A stretch of 64,000 nt of DNA from UBA4416 sp040389965 (GCA_040389965.1 JAZJZF010000023.1:1-64000); one strand, 5' to 3'; counted from the first letter of the stretch, positions 19,077 through 28,395 are shown. A program made the numbers and translations. Notes: generated from the letters alone by a model not told the origin.

Positions 19077-19134
19077 GAATTAGTATCTTTAAATGTATTA
19101 CAGGGGATGTAATATTAAAAGAGTGTTTTTTATG

Positions 19135-20214
19135 TTAGTGTGCCAGAACCCAGGCATTCGGGTAATTATTCCTGATAGTTTCAAGTATTGCAACCGCTTC
19201 TTTTTTATCATTAAAACTGCCACAACTTACTACATGCAGGCCTTTGGCATTTATACCGCTGATACCCGCACTGATGTGCTGTTTATTTAATTCATTCACC
19301 AGTTTAGTAGCATTTTCTTTTACGCCAAAACAGCCCAACACAACCTGAAACTTTCCTGAGAACGATTTTTTTGCGGTAGCCAAATGCACTTTATGAACCA
19401 GTGTTTTATCGGCTTCGGCAATAGTATCGTTTACGTTTGCAATAAGTACTGTGCCGTTTTTATTTAATGTAAAAGCCGCGTAGCCATTAGCATCTGCTAA
19501 CAAAGCAGGTTTCGCCACATCATCGATCATATAAACTTTATGAGCAACTGTGTGGCTTGGTTTATAGGTTTTTTCGGGTGTGTAAAATGGATTAACCGAC
19601 GATTGCATGAATGGCTGCATCGGTTTTGAATAGGCTGCTAATAGTAAAAATGTCATAGCAGCAGGAATTCCAATGGCTAAAGCCGCTACTTTAAGGTATG
19701 ATCGTTTTTGTTTTTGAACCACCGGTTCTGCTATTGCGGTTCTGTTTTCGAATACAGGTTTAGCAACCGGTTTTTCCGGCTCAATCATTAATTCATTGGC
19801 CACAATCGCTTCAAAACCATAAGAATCAAACAAAAAGTTGATATCTGCTTTGGCTTCAAAACGTAAACTGTTTTCTGAATCAATATATAATAATCCAATA
19901 TTTGTGAGTTCAAACCTTTTTTTTGCGCTCAGTAAAGATTGAATGTATAATCTGTAATCTTCAATGTTTTTGGTAGCTTCCTCAAATGCGAGGTCATTTT
20001 TTTCCATTAACGCGGTTACCAGAAGTCCATCGTTATGAATTAAATTTTTATTAAATAAAATATGCTTTGCCGGAGGAAACAAGAGGTTATTGCCTTTGCT
20101 GAAACCCGCGCTGTAATTGCGTGCTACAAAGCCTCCAAAATTTGGTACAATAACACAGTCGTGCCTGAATAACAGCTCGCTTATTAAATTGGTTATAAGT
20201 GTGTATTGTATCAT
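19135..20214 (-). CDS. HU-CCDC81 / SPOR domain membrane protein
   Basis: This 359-aa protein begins with the Bacteroidota HU-CCDC81-type double domain (HDCVIVPNFGGFVARN, later FELTNIGLLYID, about 1-130). A membrane helix (about 173-195, LKVAALAIGIPAAMTFLLLAA) and a periplasmic linker lead to a C-terminal SPOR domain (about 285-359, FQVVLGCFGVKENATKLVNELN). SPOR domains bind denuded glycan strands at the division septum. HU-like domains are DNA- or protein-binding. The architecture thus spans the inner membrane with a cytoplasmic HU-like part, which could couple septal peptidoglycan to a cytoplasmic partner; this is inference. A TACTTTCG -7-like element lies at 20233-20226 (minus strand), 11 nt before the ATG. 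Confidence 0.85.
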   Translation of the reverse strand: MIQYTLITNLISELLFRHDCVIVPNFGGFVARNYSAGFSKGNNLLFPPAKHILFNKNLIHNDGLLVTALMEKNDLAFEEATKNIEDYRLYIQSLLSAKKRFELTNIGLLYIDSENSLRFEAKADINFLFDSYGFEAIVANELMIEPEKPVAKPVFENRTAIAEPVVQKQKRSYLKVAALAIGIPAAMTFLLLAAYSKPMQPFMQSSVNPFYTPEKTYKPSHTVAHKVYMIDDVAKPALLADANGYAAFTLNKNGTVLIANVNDTIAEADKTLVHKVHLATAKKSFSGKFQVVLGCFGVKENATKLVNELNKQHISAGISGINAKGLHVVSCGSFNDKKEAVAILETIRNNYPNAWVLAH

Positions 20215-20685
20215 TATTGGGACTTCGAAAGTACTTTTTTTTAGGTTCTTTTCTCTATAAATTTAGAAAAATCCTAAGATTTCGGCTATTATTTTAATAA
20301 CCAATTAATAACCAGTTTTTTAAAAAATTAGGGAAGATTGTTTTGGCTGTAACAGAGTCCGTCAAGTATAAAGGTATTTAAATGGAAGTTTTTGTATTTG
20401 CTTGTTTTCAAGTAACTTAAGCTTTGCCAAAAAAAGGTGCAAATTTGAGGAAAGGATTATCCGGAGAATAGTACCAGTTCATATTCTGAAAAGAACAGGA
20501 CTTAAAGTGCTAAATCCTTGCGTAAAAGATGTAGTTTTGCAGATATAAAGAGTTGTAGAGGTTTACCGTTAAATTTACAGGTACTTGGAGGAAAGGGCAA
20601 AATCACGCTGAAAACGGAATTTATAATACAAGAGTAGAAATTTTAAACATTTAAGCCGGTTTTTGGTTTAGACATTGAGGAAATA
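20215..20685. other. 471-bp intergenic region between divergent genes
   Basis: AT-rich region between the SPOR gene (minus) and the DUF59 gene (plus). Apart from the TACTTTCG element near the SPOR start I see no coding frame, terminator or clear repeat. It must carry the promoters of both transcription units. Confidence 0.5.
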
Positions 20686-21015
20686 ATGAGCGCTATAATT
20701 ATTACAAAAAATACGGAATTAATGCAACGGGTCATCGATGAGATCAAAACCTGTTACGATCCGGAAATCCCTGTAGATATATGGGAATTGGGATTGATAT
20801 ATGAACTGGATCTGAACGACGAGGACGAATTAAAGATTACGATGACATTGACATCGCCCAACTGCCCTGTGGCAGAATCGTTGCCTGCCGAAGTAGAAAA
20901 CAAATTAAAACTTGTGCCCGGTGTTAAAACGGCCGAACTAAAACTCACCTTTGAGCCAACCTGGACAAAAGAAATGATGAGCGAGGTAGCGCAGCTGGAG
21001 TTGGGATTTATGTAA
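20686..21015 (+). CDS. DUF59 / MIP18-family Fe-S assembly protein
   Basis: This 109-aa protein is a single DUF59 domain (SufT/PaaD/MIP18 family), implicated in Fe-S cluster carriage or maturation. It shows the signature DPEIPVDIWELGLIY (25-39) and the conserved cysteine C60 in LTSPNCPVAE. In many Bacteroidota this protein is encoded in the suf operon; here no sufBCDS genes are in view. It is followed 38 bp later by a DUF2480 gene. Confidence 0.9.
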   Translation: MSAIIITKNTELMQRVIDEIKTCYDPEIPVDIWELGLIYELDLNDEDELKITMTLTSPNCPVAESLPAEVENKLKLVPGVKTAELKLTFEPTWTKEMMSEVAQLELGFM

Positions 21016-21053
21016 TATAACTGAACTTTTACTTTTACAATACAGGTGTTTTT

Positions 21054-21569
21054 ATGGAGAACGAAATCGTAAATAAAGTAGCTAACAGTGGTTTAATTAC
21101 CATTGATCTTGAGGAGTTTTATCCTAAAGGAGAACGGGTTTTGTTTGATATTAAGCCAATGTTGTTTCATGAACTGATTCTAAAAGAAAAAGACTTCAGG
21201 GATTTTATCAAGCAGCATGACTGGACGGTTTATAAAGATAAACTTATTGCTATTACCTGTACAGCCGATGCTATTATACCAACCTGGGCCTATATGCTGC
21301 TCACGATAGCACTTGAGCCTTATGCCAAAAAAGTGATCTTTGGAACCCTGGAAACCCTTGAAGCTGTTGTTTTTAACGAATCGCTCCGAAGTATTACATA
21401 TGAGGATTATAAAGACAAGCGCGTGGTGATAAAAGGCTGTGGAGACCTGCCCGTTACTACAAATGCTTATGTGGAACTTACAAACGGCTTAAAACCTTTC
21501 GCGAAATCCATTATGTATGGCGAGCCTTGCAGCACAGTACCTTTGTATAAAGCACCTTCGGTAAAATAA
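21054..21569 (+). CDS. DUF2480 family protein
   Basis: This 171-aa cytoplasmic protein is typical of DUF2480, a family largely restricted to Bacteroidota and without known function. Recognisable stretches are GLITIDLEEFYPKGERV at the start, IIPTWAYMLL in the middle and the conserved C-terminal KGCGDLPVTTNAYVEL. Two cysteines (KGCGD and EPCST) are near the C-terminus. Its linkage with the DUF59 gene (38-bp spacer, same strand) suggests a part in Fe-S metabolism, by inference only. Confidence 0.85.
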   Translation: MENEIVNKVANSGLITIDLEEFYPKGERVLFDIKPMLFHELILKEKDFRDFIKQHDWTVYKDKLIAITCTADAIIPTWAYMLLTIALEPYAKKVIFGTLETLEAVVFNESLRSITYEDYKDKRVVIKGCGDLPVTTNAYVELTNGLKPFAKSIMYGEPCSTVPLYKAPSVK

Positions 21570-21655
21570 GCTGTACATTTTGTCAAAAATCTGTATTTGA
21601 TTTTTTTATGTTTTCTTGAAAATATCCCGTATTTATAAATTGTATATTTATAACC

Positions 21656-22409
21656 TTGATACGTTGGTATAAATATTTTTTTTCTCTTCTGTTTTTCTTT
21701 CATGTTTTCTTTGCTCATGCGCAAAGAGAAGGAAACAAGCATTCACGGAAAAATGCTGTGGCGCATACCAAGATCAGCTTTTCGCCTGCATTAGGGTTTT
21801 ATAAAGCTAATAAGCATCACGCGGGGAAGGCATCACAAAAAATGGCTTTTTGTTTTTCAATAAAAGAAGAATTCAGGATCGATAAAAAAAGTAAATTCTT
21901 TATTGGTATAGGAGCCGAATACATGCTGCATGGCGTAAAATTCGATTCCTATTATTTTCCTAAGGACAGTCTTAAATTATATAATGGCAACATGAATGCC
22001 ACCTATAATTTAACCATCCAGGAGCTTGATATTCCCGTTTACCTCNNNNNNNNNNAAGCGTTCTTTCCAGCGCGAAGATAACTCTTTGTTGTCGGGCTAT
22101 GTATTTGCAGGGTATAATTACCGCATGATTTTAAAAAGTGTAATGTCGGTGAGTTATTATGGAGATGAGGTACAATACGATAATGGAAATTTACAATTTA
22201 AAATTCCTGTAGGTACTAAAACGGGAAGCTCGTTCTTATCGGCCGGTGCAGGCTTTCAAAAAAATAATCCCAATAAACATAAAGCCGTGTATGCCGAAAT
22301 ACAATTCAAATACGGGTTATCGCCTTTGTACATTAATCAGCCATATGGGCCAACAAGCCTTTATGTGAGCGGGCATTTTGTTTACCTTACCGTTGGAGTA
22401 AAAATTTAA
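21656..22409 (+). CDS. Outer-membrane beta-barrel protein (porin family), split by gap
   Basis: The N-terminal half (from 21656) has a signal peptide (FFSLLFFFHVFFAHAQ) and beta-strands ending in LDIPVYL. The C-terminal half (to 22409) continues as KRSFQREDNSLLSGYVFAG and ends in YLTVGVKI. The ten N put the halves in different frames. Deleting them joins CTC to AAG and gives LDIPVYL-KRSF in one frame, a sequence typical of this family, so the true gap is probably zero or nearly so. About 247 aa would result. The start codon appears to be TTG; no ATG precedes the signal peptide. Confidence 0.8.
22046..22055. other. Assembly gap (10 N)
   Basis: Ten N inside the outer-membrane beta-barrel gene. 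Direct abutment of the flanks restores a single reading frame. Confidence 0.99.
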
Positions 22410-22418
22410 TGCTTCCTA

Positions 22419-23669
22419 ATGACTATCACACTTCATAAACCCGAAGCTCCCATTGCAGGGTCTGTTTTTTTACCAGGCTCCAAGAGTATCAGTAACCGGG
22501 TGTTAATGATCAAGGCGCTTTCGGGGCTGGATTTTCATCTTAACAATGAATCGAATTCAGATGATACACAACATCTCATAAAAGCACTATCACTTATAAA
22601 TTCAACTGCTTCGGGTACGATTGATATTGGTCATGCGGGCACAGACATGCGTTTTTTAACGGCTTATTTGTCTTTAAAGCAAGGCAGTTTTGAATTAACA
22701 GGTTCTGAACGTATGCAGCAACGGCCTATAAAAGAGCTGGTAGATGTATTGAGAAGCTTAGGCGCGGATATTTCGTATAAGAATAGGGAAGGTTATCCGC
22801 CGTTAGCCATCTCAGGAAAAAAACTAAAAGGAGGAAAGGCTACCATTAAAGGAAGTGTGAGTAGTCAGTTTATAAGCGCCTTATTATTGGTAGCGCCGTA
22901 TTTTGAATTAGGTTTAGAACTCGCTATTGAAGAGGATATTGTATCAAAGCCCTATATTGATATGACCATGGAGATTATGAAAGCCTTTGGTGCAGAGGTA
23001 TCATGGCAGGGACATAAAATTAATGTAAAACCTGTTGCATATCGTTACAGCAAAACGGCATATGCTGTTGAGAGTGACTGGAGCGCCGCGTCTTATTACT
23101 ATAGCTTTGTGGCACTTTCTCCTGCGGGAACAAAACTTAGTTTAAAAGGATTATTTAAAAACAGCTTACAGGCCGATGCGGTATGTGCTTCTATTTATAC
23201 CCATTTTGGTGTAGAAACACATTATAGCGAAGAGGAGATTCTTATTATAAAAACGACAGACCTTACTACACCCACTTTTGAATACAATTTTATAAATTGC
23301 CCCGATATTGCTCAAACTCTTGTTTGCACAGGTATTGCCATGAACAGGCCTTTTTACTTTACGGGCTTACAAACTTTAAAAACAAAAGAAACCGACCGCA
23401 TAGAAGCATTAAAAACGGAGTTAAAGAAATTGGATAGGGTTATTGAAATAACTGCCAATACAATGAAGTATTATTCAGAAGCAGCATCCATAAACAAAAA
23501 AGAGCTTATTGTTTCAACCTATAAGGACCATCGCATGGCTATGAGTTTTGCAGCTTTTGCACTTTTGTTGGATGGTATCGTCATTAAAGATGCTGAGGTC
23601 GTTACTAAATCGTATCCAACATTTTGGGAAGATCTGAATGCCATTGGCATTCGCACACAATTAATGTGA
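22419..23669 (+). CDS. aroA: 3-phosphoshikimate 1-carboxyvinyltransferase (EPSP synthase)
   Basis: AroA joins shikimate-3-phosphate and phosphoenolpyruvate in the pathway to aromatic amino acids. The 416-aa protein has the substrate-binding LPGSKSISNR (K22, S23, R27), HAGTDMRFLTAYL (about 89-101), SSQFISALL, KETDRIEALKTEL near 323 and DHRMAMSFA near 375. In the AGT-MR motif the residue after MR is Phe where E. coli has Pro101, as is common in Bacteroidota. It starts 9 bp after the outer-membrane gene and overlaps the convergent SMR gene by 9 bp at the 3' ends. Confidence 0.96.
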   Translation: MTITLHKPEAPIAGSVFLPGSKSISNRVLMIKALSGLDFHLNNESNSDDTQHLIKALSLINSTASGTIDIGHAGTDMRFLTAYLSLKQGSFELTGSERMQQRPIKELVDVLRSLGADISYKNREGYPPLAISGKKLKGGKATIKGSVSSQFISALLLVAPYFELGLELAIEEDIVSKPYIDMTMEIMKAFGAEVSWQGHKINVKPVAYRYSKTAYAVESDWSAASYYYSFVALSPAGTKLSLKGLFKNSLQADAVCASIYTHFGVETHYSEEEILIIKTTDLTTPTFEYNFINCPDIAQTLVCTGIAMNRPFYFTGLQTLKTKETDRIEALKTELKKLDRVIEITANTMKYYSEAASINKKELIVSTYKDHRMAMSFAAFALLLDGIVIKDAEVVTKSYPTFWEDLNAIGIRTQLM

Positions 23670-23987
23670 CACTGCTTTTAATCCTACAATAGAGGCAATT
23701 AACGTTACAATAAAAAACAGACGCCAAAAATCTGCGGGTTCTTTAAAAATAAAAATACCTACTAATACTGAGCCTACAGCTCCAACACCGGTCCACACGG
23801 CATAAGCAGTTCCTATAGGAAGTGTTTGAGTACATTTGTAAAGCAGGTACATACTAATGCTTAGGCTCACAAAAAAACCAACCATCCACCATGTAGCGGA
23901 AGAACCACTTGTTTCTTTGGCTTTACCCAGGCAGGTTGCAAAGGCAACTTCAAATAATCCTGCAATACATAATAAGATCCAGTTCAT
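23661..23987 (-). CDS. sugE: SMR-family transporter, SugE/Gdx type
   Basis: This 108-aa protein has four membrane helices of the small multidrug resistance family. The essential glutamate is in AGLFEVAFA (E13). The GTAYAVWTGVGAVGSVLVG stretch follows the SugE/Gdx pattern (WTGxGAVG) and not the EmrE pattern, which points to guanidinium export by homology. No guanidine riboswitch is seen upstream; the preceding spacer is only 27 bp. It follows the IPExxVDY gene on the same strand. Confidence 0.88.
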   Translation of the reverse strand: MNWILLCIAGLFEVAFATCLGKAKETSGSSATWWMVGFFVSLSISMYLLYKCTQTLPIGTAYAVWTGVGAVGSVLVGIFIFKEPADFWRLFFIVTLIASIVGLKAVSH

Positions 23988-24014
23988 CGTTTTTTTGTTT
24001 ATGTAAGATCCGGA

Positions 24015-24506
24015 TCAGAATAATAAATTGGTTCTTGATCTTTTGTCTTTTATATCTTCAATAAATAATTCGTGTACGGCAATAAAACTATTGTTTTGCT
24101 GTATGGTTTCTAAGATAGTGTGGTTATATAAATACCGGTTGTCGCCTTTTATTAAAAGTAAGTAATCGGTTTTATCGAGCTCAGGCATAAGCCTCGTGGT
24201 TTGTTCTACTTCTCCGGCAAACAAATCAGTAGCTTGTTTCTTTTTTACAGTGGGCTGAAAAGAGCTTTGATTTTGTAACAGGTTAAATTCAATGTTCAGT
24301 TCCACATGCTGGAAACTATATACCGGAAAATAAAAATCTTCGCCTTCTTTATGTGTATAATCCAGGAGTTCGTTCAACTGCAAATCTATATCCAGATCGT
24401 TATTCAATTCATGTATTACTCTGTAAATGCTTTCGTTACAGGTAATAGAGAAGAGGTCGAAATCAAAATGCTCTTCCGCGTGAATATCTAAACTGTATGT
24501 TGCCAA
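24015..24506 (-). CDS. IPExxVDY family protein
   Basis: This 163-aa acidic protein matches the Bacteroidota IPExxVDY family of unknown function. It opens with TYSLDIHAEEHFDFDLFSI, and the name-giving motif is present in variant form as MPELDKTDYLLLIKG. The start appears to be TTG (24506), giving the usual short N-terminus; no ATG fits. The next genes on the same strand are the SMR transporter and, upstream, fabI, but a repeat-bearing spacer separates it from fabI. Confidence 0.82.
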   Translation of the reverse strand: MATYSLDIHAEEHFDFDLFSITCNESIYRVIHELNNDLDIDLQLNELLDYTHKEGEDFYFPVYSFQHVELNIEFNLLQNQSSFQPTVKKKQATDLFAGEVEQTTRLMPELDKTDYLLLIKGDNRYLYNHTILETIQQNNSFIAVHELFIEDIKDKRSRTNLLF

Positions 24507-24530
24507 ATCAATTTAATTACAGATTAATTT

Positions 24531-24602
24531 GTTACGTCGAGCGGAGTCGAGACGCAGAAAGATAAAATTTGTAAAGTTCTCGACTCCACTCGAACTGACA
24601 AG
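24531..24602. repeat. Intergenic inverted repeat (TCGAG family)
   Basis: Left arm GTCGAGCGGAGTCGAGA (24536-24552) is repeated inverted as TCTCGACTCCACTCGAAC (24578-24595), with a 25-bp spacer. There is no T-run, so it is not a classical terminator. A related single arm occurs at 46035-46059. This is a REP-like dispersed element seen in many Bacteroidota genomes. Confidence 0.75.
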
Positions 24603-24627
24603 AATAGAAATTATATAAGTTTAGCTA

Positions 24628-25440
24628 CTATCCCGAAATTTTCTCGATCAGCTCCGTGCTGATTCCTGTAGAGCTGTAACCGCCATCGTGGTATAAGTTC
24701 TGCATGGTAACCATACGTGTTAAATCAGAGAATAAACTTACGGTATAAGCTGCACAATCATCTGCGCTTGCATTTCCTAAAGGAGATTGTAAATCAGCAA
24801 ATGTGTAAAAATCAGAAAAGCCTTTAATACCGCCACCTGCAGTTGTTTTAGTAGGTGATTGTGAAATGGTATTGATACGCACTTTCTTTTGTTTACCATA
24901 ATGATAACCAAATGTACGGGCAATACTTTCCAACATGGCTTTAATATCAGCCATATCCGTATAGAATGGGTATGTGCGTTGTGCGGCAATATAAGTTAAT
25001 GCTACTACAGAAGCATGCTCGTTCAAAGCATCTAATTTGTGAGCAGCAGCAAGCATTTTATGAAACGACAAGGCCGAAACGTCAATTCCTTTTTGAAAGA
25101 AATCGTAGTTTAATTCTGTATAAGGAATGTTTTTACGAATGTTTACACTCATACCAATTGAATGTAATACAAAATCAATTTTACCACCCAATACATCCAT
25201 CGACTCAGTATAAAGTTTGGTAATATCTTCCATATTGGTTGCATCTGCAGGGATAATTTTTGCACCTGTTTCTTCAGCCAGTTTATTGATCTCGCCCATA
25301 CGCATTGCAATAGGCGCATTCGTTAAAGTAAAAGTAGCGCCTTCTTCGTGGCATTTTTGTGCCACTTTCCATGCAATAGAATTTTCATCTAATGCACCTG
25401 TAATAATTCCGCGTTTTCCTTTTAATAAGTTGTATGCCAT
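24628..25440 (-). CDS. fabI: Enoyl-[acyl-carrier-protein] reductase (NADH) FabI
   Basis: FabI catalyses the last reduction of each fatty-acid elongation cycle. The 270-aa SDR-fold protein begins with the atypical cofactor loop GKRGIITGALDENSIAWKVA. It has LHSIGM at 93-98 and the catalytic Y-x6-K as YTDMADIK, in the context QRTYPFYTDMADIKAMLES. The substrate loop is TTAGGGIKGF. It has its own -7 promoter element in the short spacer after recN. Confidence 0.95.
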   Translation of the reverse strand: MAYNLLKGKRGIITGALDENSIAWKVAQKCHEEGATFTLTNAPIAMRMGEINKLAEETGAKIIPADATNMEDITKLYTESMDVLGGKIDFVLHSIGMSVNIRKNIPYTELNYDFFQKGIDVSALSFHKMLAAAHKLDALNEHASVVALTYIAAQRTYPFYTDMADIKAMLESIARTFGYHYGKQKKVRINTISQSPTKTTAGGGIKGFSDFYTFADLQSPLGNASADDCAAYTVSLFSDLTRMVTMQNLYHDGGYSSTGISTELIEKISG

Positions 25441-25460
25441 AAGTGTTTTTTTTAGTTGTA

Positions 25461-25468
25461 CAAATATA
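25461..25468 (-). promoter_or_regulatory. Bacteroidota -7 element upstream of fabI
   Basis: TATATTTG on the minus strand matches TAnnTTTG and ends 20 nt before the fabI ATG. No good TTG is found 19-21 nt upstream, so the -33 element is weak or absent. Confidence 0.5.
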
Positions 25469-25485
25469 CTGATTATGAGAGAATA

Positions 25486-27141
25486 TTATGCGTTCAATAA
25501 TTCTTTCGCATTCTTTAAGGCTGTCTCTGTAGGCGTGCCTGTACTTAGCATTTTAGCAATTTCGGATACACGTTCCTCTTTAGTAAGCAGTTTAATATTA
25601 GACGTTGTTTTATCGCTTGTGTCGGATTTATATACAAATAAATGAGTGGCGCCTTTGCTTGCCATTTGTGGTAAATGTGTGATGGTAATAACCTGCATGC
25701 GCTTACCCATCGTTTTTAAAATGTTCCCGATTTTATCAGCCACATCGCCACTTACCCCTGTATCGATCTCATCAAAAATAATAGTTGGTAAAGCGGTATG
25801 TTCAGCCAGTAAAGCTTTTAAGCATAAGGTTAAGCGCGATAGCTCTCCGCCCGAAACTGTTTTATGAAGCTCTTTAAACTCTGCTCCTTTATTAGCTGTA
25901 AATAAAAACGATACGTTATCTAATCCTGTTGAGCTTAAATTTTCCTGCGGACGTAATTCTATTTTAAACTGTGCATTGGCCATGGATAAACTTGCCAGCA
26001 TAGTTTTAATGTTTTGTTCAATGCCTTCGGTAGCTTTTTGCCGTTTCTTTGAAAGGTCTGTTGCTAAAGCCTTGCATTGCTTTTCCTGAGCAGTAATTTC
26101 TTTTTTTGTTTTGTCGATATTTACTTCTAAAGAAGAAAACTGTTGCAGCTTTAATTCAATATCAGCTTTTATCTTCAATAATTCCTCTTCCGTGAGTACA
26201 CCGTGTTTTTTTAATAAACGGTTCAGTTTATCTAAACCTGTATTTACTTCTTCAAGGCGATTGGCATCATATACAACGTCTTCTTCGGCCTGTTCAATGT
26301 CAGAAGTAAGTTCCTTTAATTCGATCACTACGGAATTAATGCGTTCAAAAAAATCGTTGAACTTAGTGCTGAACTTAGCTACGCTTTGCAATTGCTGTTT
26401 AATAACTGCTAAAGCAGAAACAATATTTTCGTCGCCTCCTGAAATAGCTCCCGACGATTTTGATAAGTTACTTTTTATAAATTCGGCATTTTCCAGCGTT
26501 TCACTTTCTTCTTCCAACGTTTTTAAAACGCCTTCTTTAATGTCTGTTTCTTCCAATTCATTAAACTGGAACTGATAATAATCCAGGTCCTTTTTCGCCT
26601 GTAACTCCTGGTTTACCAGGTCTTCCAGTTGTTTTTTTAGTTTTTGAAGCGCGCTGTATTGCTTTTTATAATCGGCAAATAAGGCGGTTGTTTGTGCAAA
26701 TGCATCTACCAGCTCAAACTGAAAATTGGTTTCTTTTAATAACAGGGTTTCGTGTTGCGAATGAATATCGATCAGGCTATCGCCCAATTCTTTTAAAACA
26801 GTAAGCGTTGCAGGAGTGTCATTTATAAAGGCCCGTGATTTTCCTTCGGGAGTAATTTCTCTTCGTATAGTTGTTATATCTTCAAAGTCAAGTTCATTCT
26901 TTTCAAAAAAAGAATGGAGATTGTATGCCTTTATATTAAAACGGGCTTCAATGATGCATTTTTTGGTTTTGTCGTGCAGGCTTCCTACATCGGCGCGGTT
27001 GCCAAGAGTAAGACCCAGTGCTCCTAATAAAATGGATTTTCCGGCACCTGTTTCGCCTGTAATAACGGTTAAGCCATTTGCAAAATCAACTTCCGTTTCT
27101 TCAATTAAAGCAAAATTCTGTATGCGTAAATAATGTAACAT
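25486..27141 (-). CDS. recN: DNA repair protein RecN
   Basis: RecN is an SMC-like ATPase used in double-strand-break repair. The 551-aa protein has Walker A GETGAGKS (29-36) and long coiled-coil arms (about 155-370). The ABC signature is KTVSGGELSRLTLCLKALL and Walker B is TIIFDEIDTGVSG, followed by the H-loop VITITHLPQMA. Length and order are normal. A 45-bp spacer containing the fabI -7 element separates it from fabI. Confidence 0.96.
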   Translation of the reverse strand: MLHYLRIQNFALIEETEVDFANGLTVITGETGAGKSILLGALGLTLGNRADVGSLHDKTKKCIIEARFNIKAYNLHSFFEKNELDFEDITTIRREITPEGKSRAFINDTPATLTVLKELGDSLIDIHSQHETLLLKETNFQFELVDAFAQTTALFADYKKQYSALQKLKKQLEDLVNQELQAKKDLDYYQFQFNELEETDIKEGVLKTLEEESETLENAEFIKSNLSKSSGAISGGDENIVSALAVIKQQLQSVAKFSTKFNDFFERINSVVIELKELTSDIEQAEEDVVYDANRLEEVNTGLDKLNRLLKKHGVLTEEELLKIKADIELKLQQFSSLEVNIDKTKKEITAQEKQCKALATDLSKKRQKATEGIEQNIKTMLASLSMANAQFKIELRPQENLSSTGLDNVSFLFTANKGAEFKELHKTVSGGELSRLTLCLKALLAEHTALPTIIFDEIDTGVSGDVADKIGNILKTMGKRMQVITITHLPQMASKGATHLFVYKSDTSDKTTSNIKLLTKEERVSEIAKMLSTGTPTETALKNAKELLNA

Positions 27142-27397
27142 ATAACGCCTTAAATATCGGAAATTAATTGAGGAAGGGTTTTGTTTTTATGGCTAATCTC
27201 TTGGCTTTTTTTCAACACACCGGTTTTTTTGTGATCTTCAACTAAGTTAAGTTCTATGCTCAATCATTAAGGTTGTTTGTTTACTCATTTCGCTGTAACT
27301 AAGATCTTTAAATGGCGTATACAGATAACAAGTATGGCATAAAATTGTATATGTTCTGTTTAAAGTAGTTTATCGGTATCATTTAAATTCTAATATC

Positions 27398-28264
27398 ATG
27401 AGACAGCTAAAAATAACCAAACAAATAACCAATAGGGAAACTGCATCACTCGACATGTATTTGCAGGATATTGGGCGCGTAGAACTTATAACAGCTGATG
27501 AAGAAGTAGTACTTGCACAGAAAATAAAGGCCGGTGACCAAAAAGCACTGGATAAGCTTGTAAAGGCAAATCTGCGTTTTGTGGTATCGGTATCCAAACA
27601 ATACCAAAATCAGGGTTTAAGCCTGCCTGACCTTATTAATGAGGGAAATATGGGTTTGATCAAAGCTGCTCAGCGTTTTGACGAAACGCGTGGATTTAAA
27701 TTTATTTCTTACGCTGTTTGGTGGATCAGGCAGAGCATACTGCAGGCATTGGCCGAACAATCGCGTATTGTAAGGTTACCACTTAACAAAATAGGGGCAA
27801 TCAATAAAATCAATAAAACCTTTGCTAAACTAGAACAGCAGCTGGAAAGAGAGCCTATAGCGGAAGAAATTTCAGAATTGTTGGATATTTTACCTGAAGA
27901 TATCAGGGAAACTATGAAAAACCAGGGTAGGCATATGAGTATGGACGCTCCTTTGGGGAATCTGGAAGATGGTGGCAGCATGTACGAATTACTGGAAAAT
28001 ACCCATGAGGTTACGCCTGATAACGAATTGATAAAAGAAAGTTTACGAAATGAGATTGACAGGGCTTTAACAGGCCTTACCTCCCGCGAAGCAGACGTTG
28101 TGCGTTTATATTACGGATTAAGCGGGGGCCATTCCCATTCATTGGAAGAAATAGGCGAAAAATTTGAACTGACCCGTGAAAGGGTAAGACAAATAAAAGA
28201 AAAAGCCGTGCGACGCTTAAAACATGCTTCTAAAAGCAGAATTTTAAAAGATTATTTAGGATAG
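27398..28264 (+). CDS. rpoD: RNA polymerase primary sigma factor RpoD/SigA
   Basis: This 288-aa sigma-70 is of the short Bacteroidota type, lacking region 1.1. Region 1.2 has MYLQDIGRVELI, region 2 has NLRFVVSVSKQY, LPDLINEGNMGLIKAAQRFD and FKFISYAVWWIRQSI, and region 4 has the helix-turn-helix HSLEEIGEKFELTRERVRQI. This factor reads the TTG-N19-TAnnTTTG promoters noted elsewhere in the window. It is monocistronic with a terminator behind it. Confidence 0.97.
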   Translation: MRQLKITKQITNRETASLDMYLQDIGRVELITADEEVVLAQKIKAGDQKALDKLVKANLRFVVSVSKQYQNQGLSLPDLINEGNMGLIKAAQRFDETRGFKFISYAVWWIRQSILQALAEQSRIVRLPLNKIGAINKINKTFAKLEQQLEREPIAEEISELLDILPEDIRETMKNQGRHMSMDAPLGNLEDGGSMYELLENTHEVTPDNELIKESLRNEIDRALTGLTSREADVVRLYYGLSGGHSHSLEEIGEKFELTRERVRQIKEKAVRRLKHASKSRILKDYLG

Positions 28265-28286
28265 TTATAGTTTGTGTTTGTTTGTG

Positions 28287-28321
28287 AAAAGGAGGCTTCT
28301 TTGCTCGGAGGCCTCCTTTTT
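28287..28321 (+). terminator. Rho-independent terminator of rpoD
   Basis: AAAAGGAGGC (28287-28296) pairs with GCCTCCTTTT (28311-28320) around a 14-nt loop and is followed by T residues. Confidence 0.88.
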
Positions 28322-28395
28322 GTTGGCATAAAGTTTTGTTATTCCACTGTATTAGAGTTTTTTAACCGGGCGTTCTCCTTTTGTTTATACAATTT

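Noticed and set aside
23988..24014. Guanidine riboswitch upstream of the SugE/Gdx-type transporter
   Set aside because: The spacer to the upstream gene is only 27 bp and shows none of the conserved hairpins.
24531..24602. Terminator for the fabI or IPExxVDY gene
   Set aside because: The inverted repeat has a long spacer and no T-run; it fits a dispersed repeat better.
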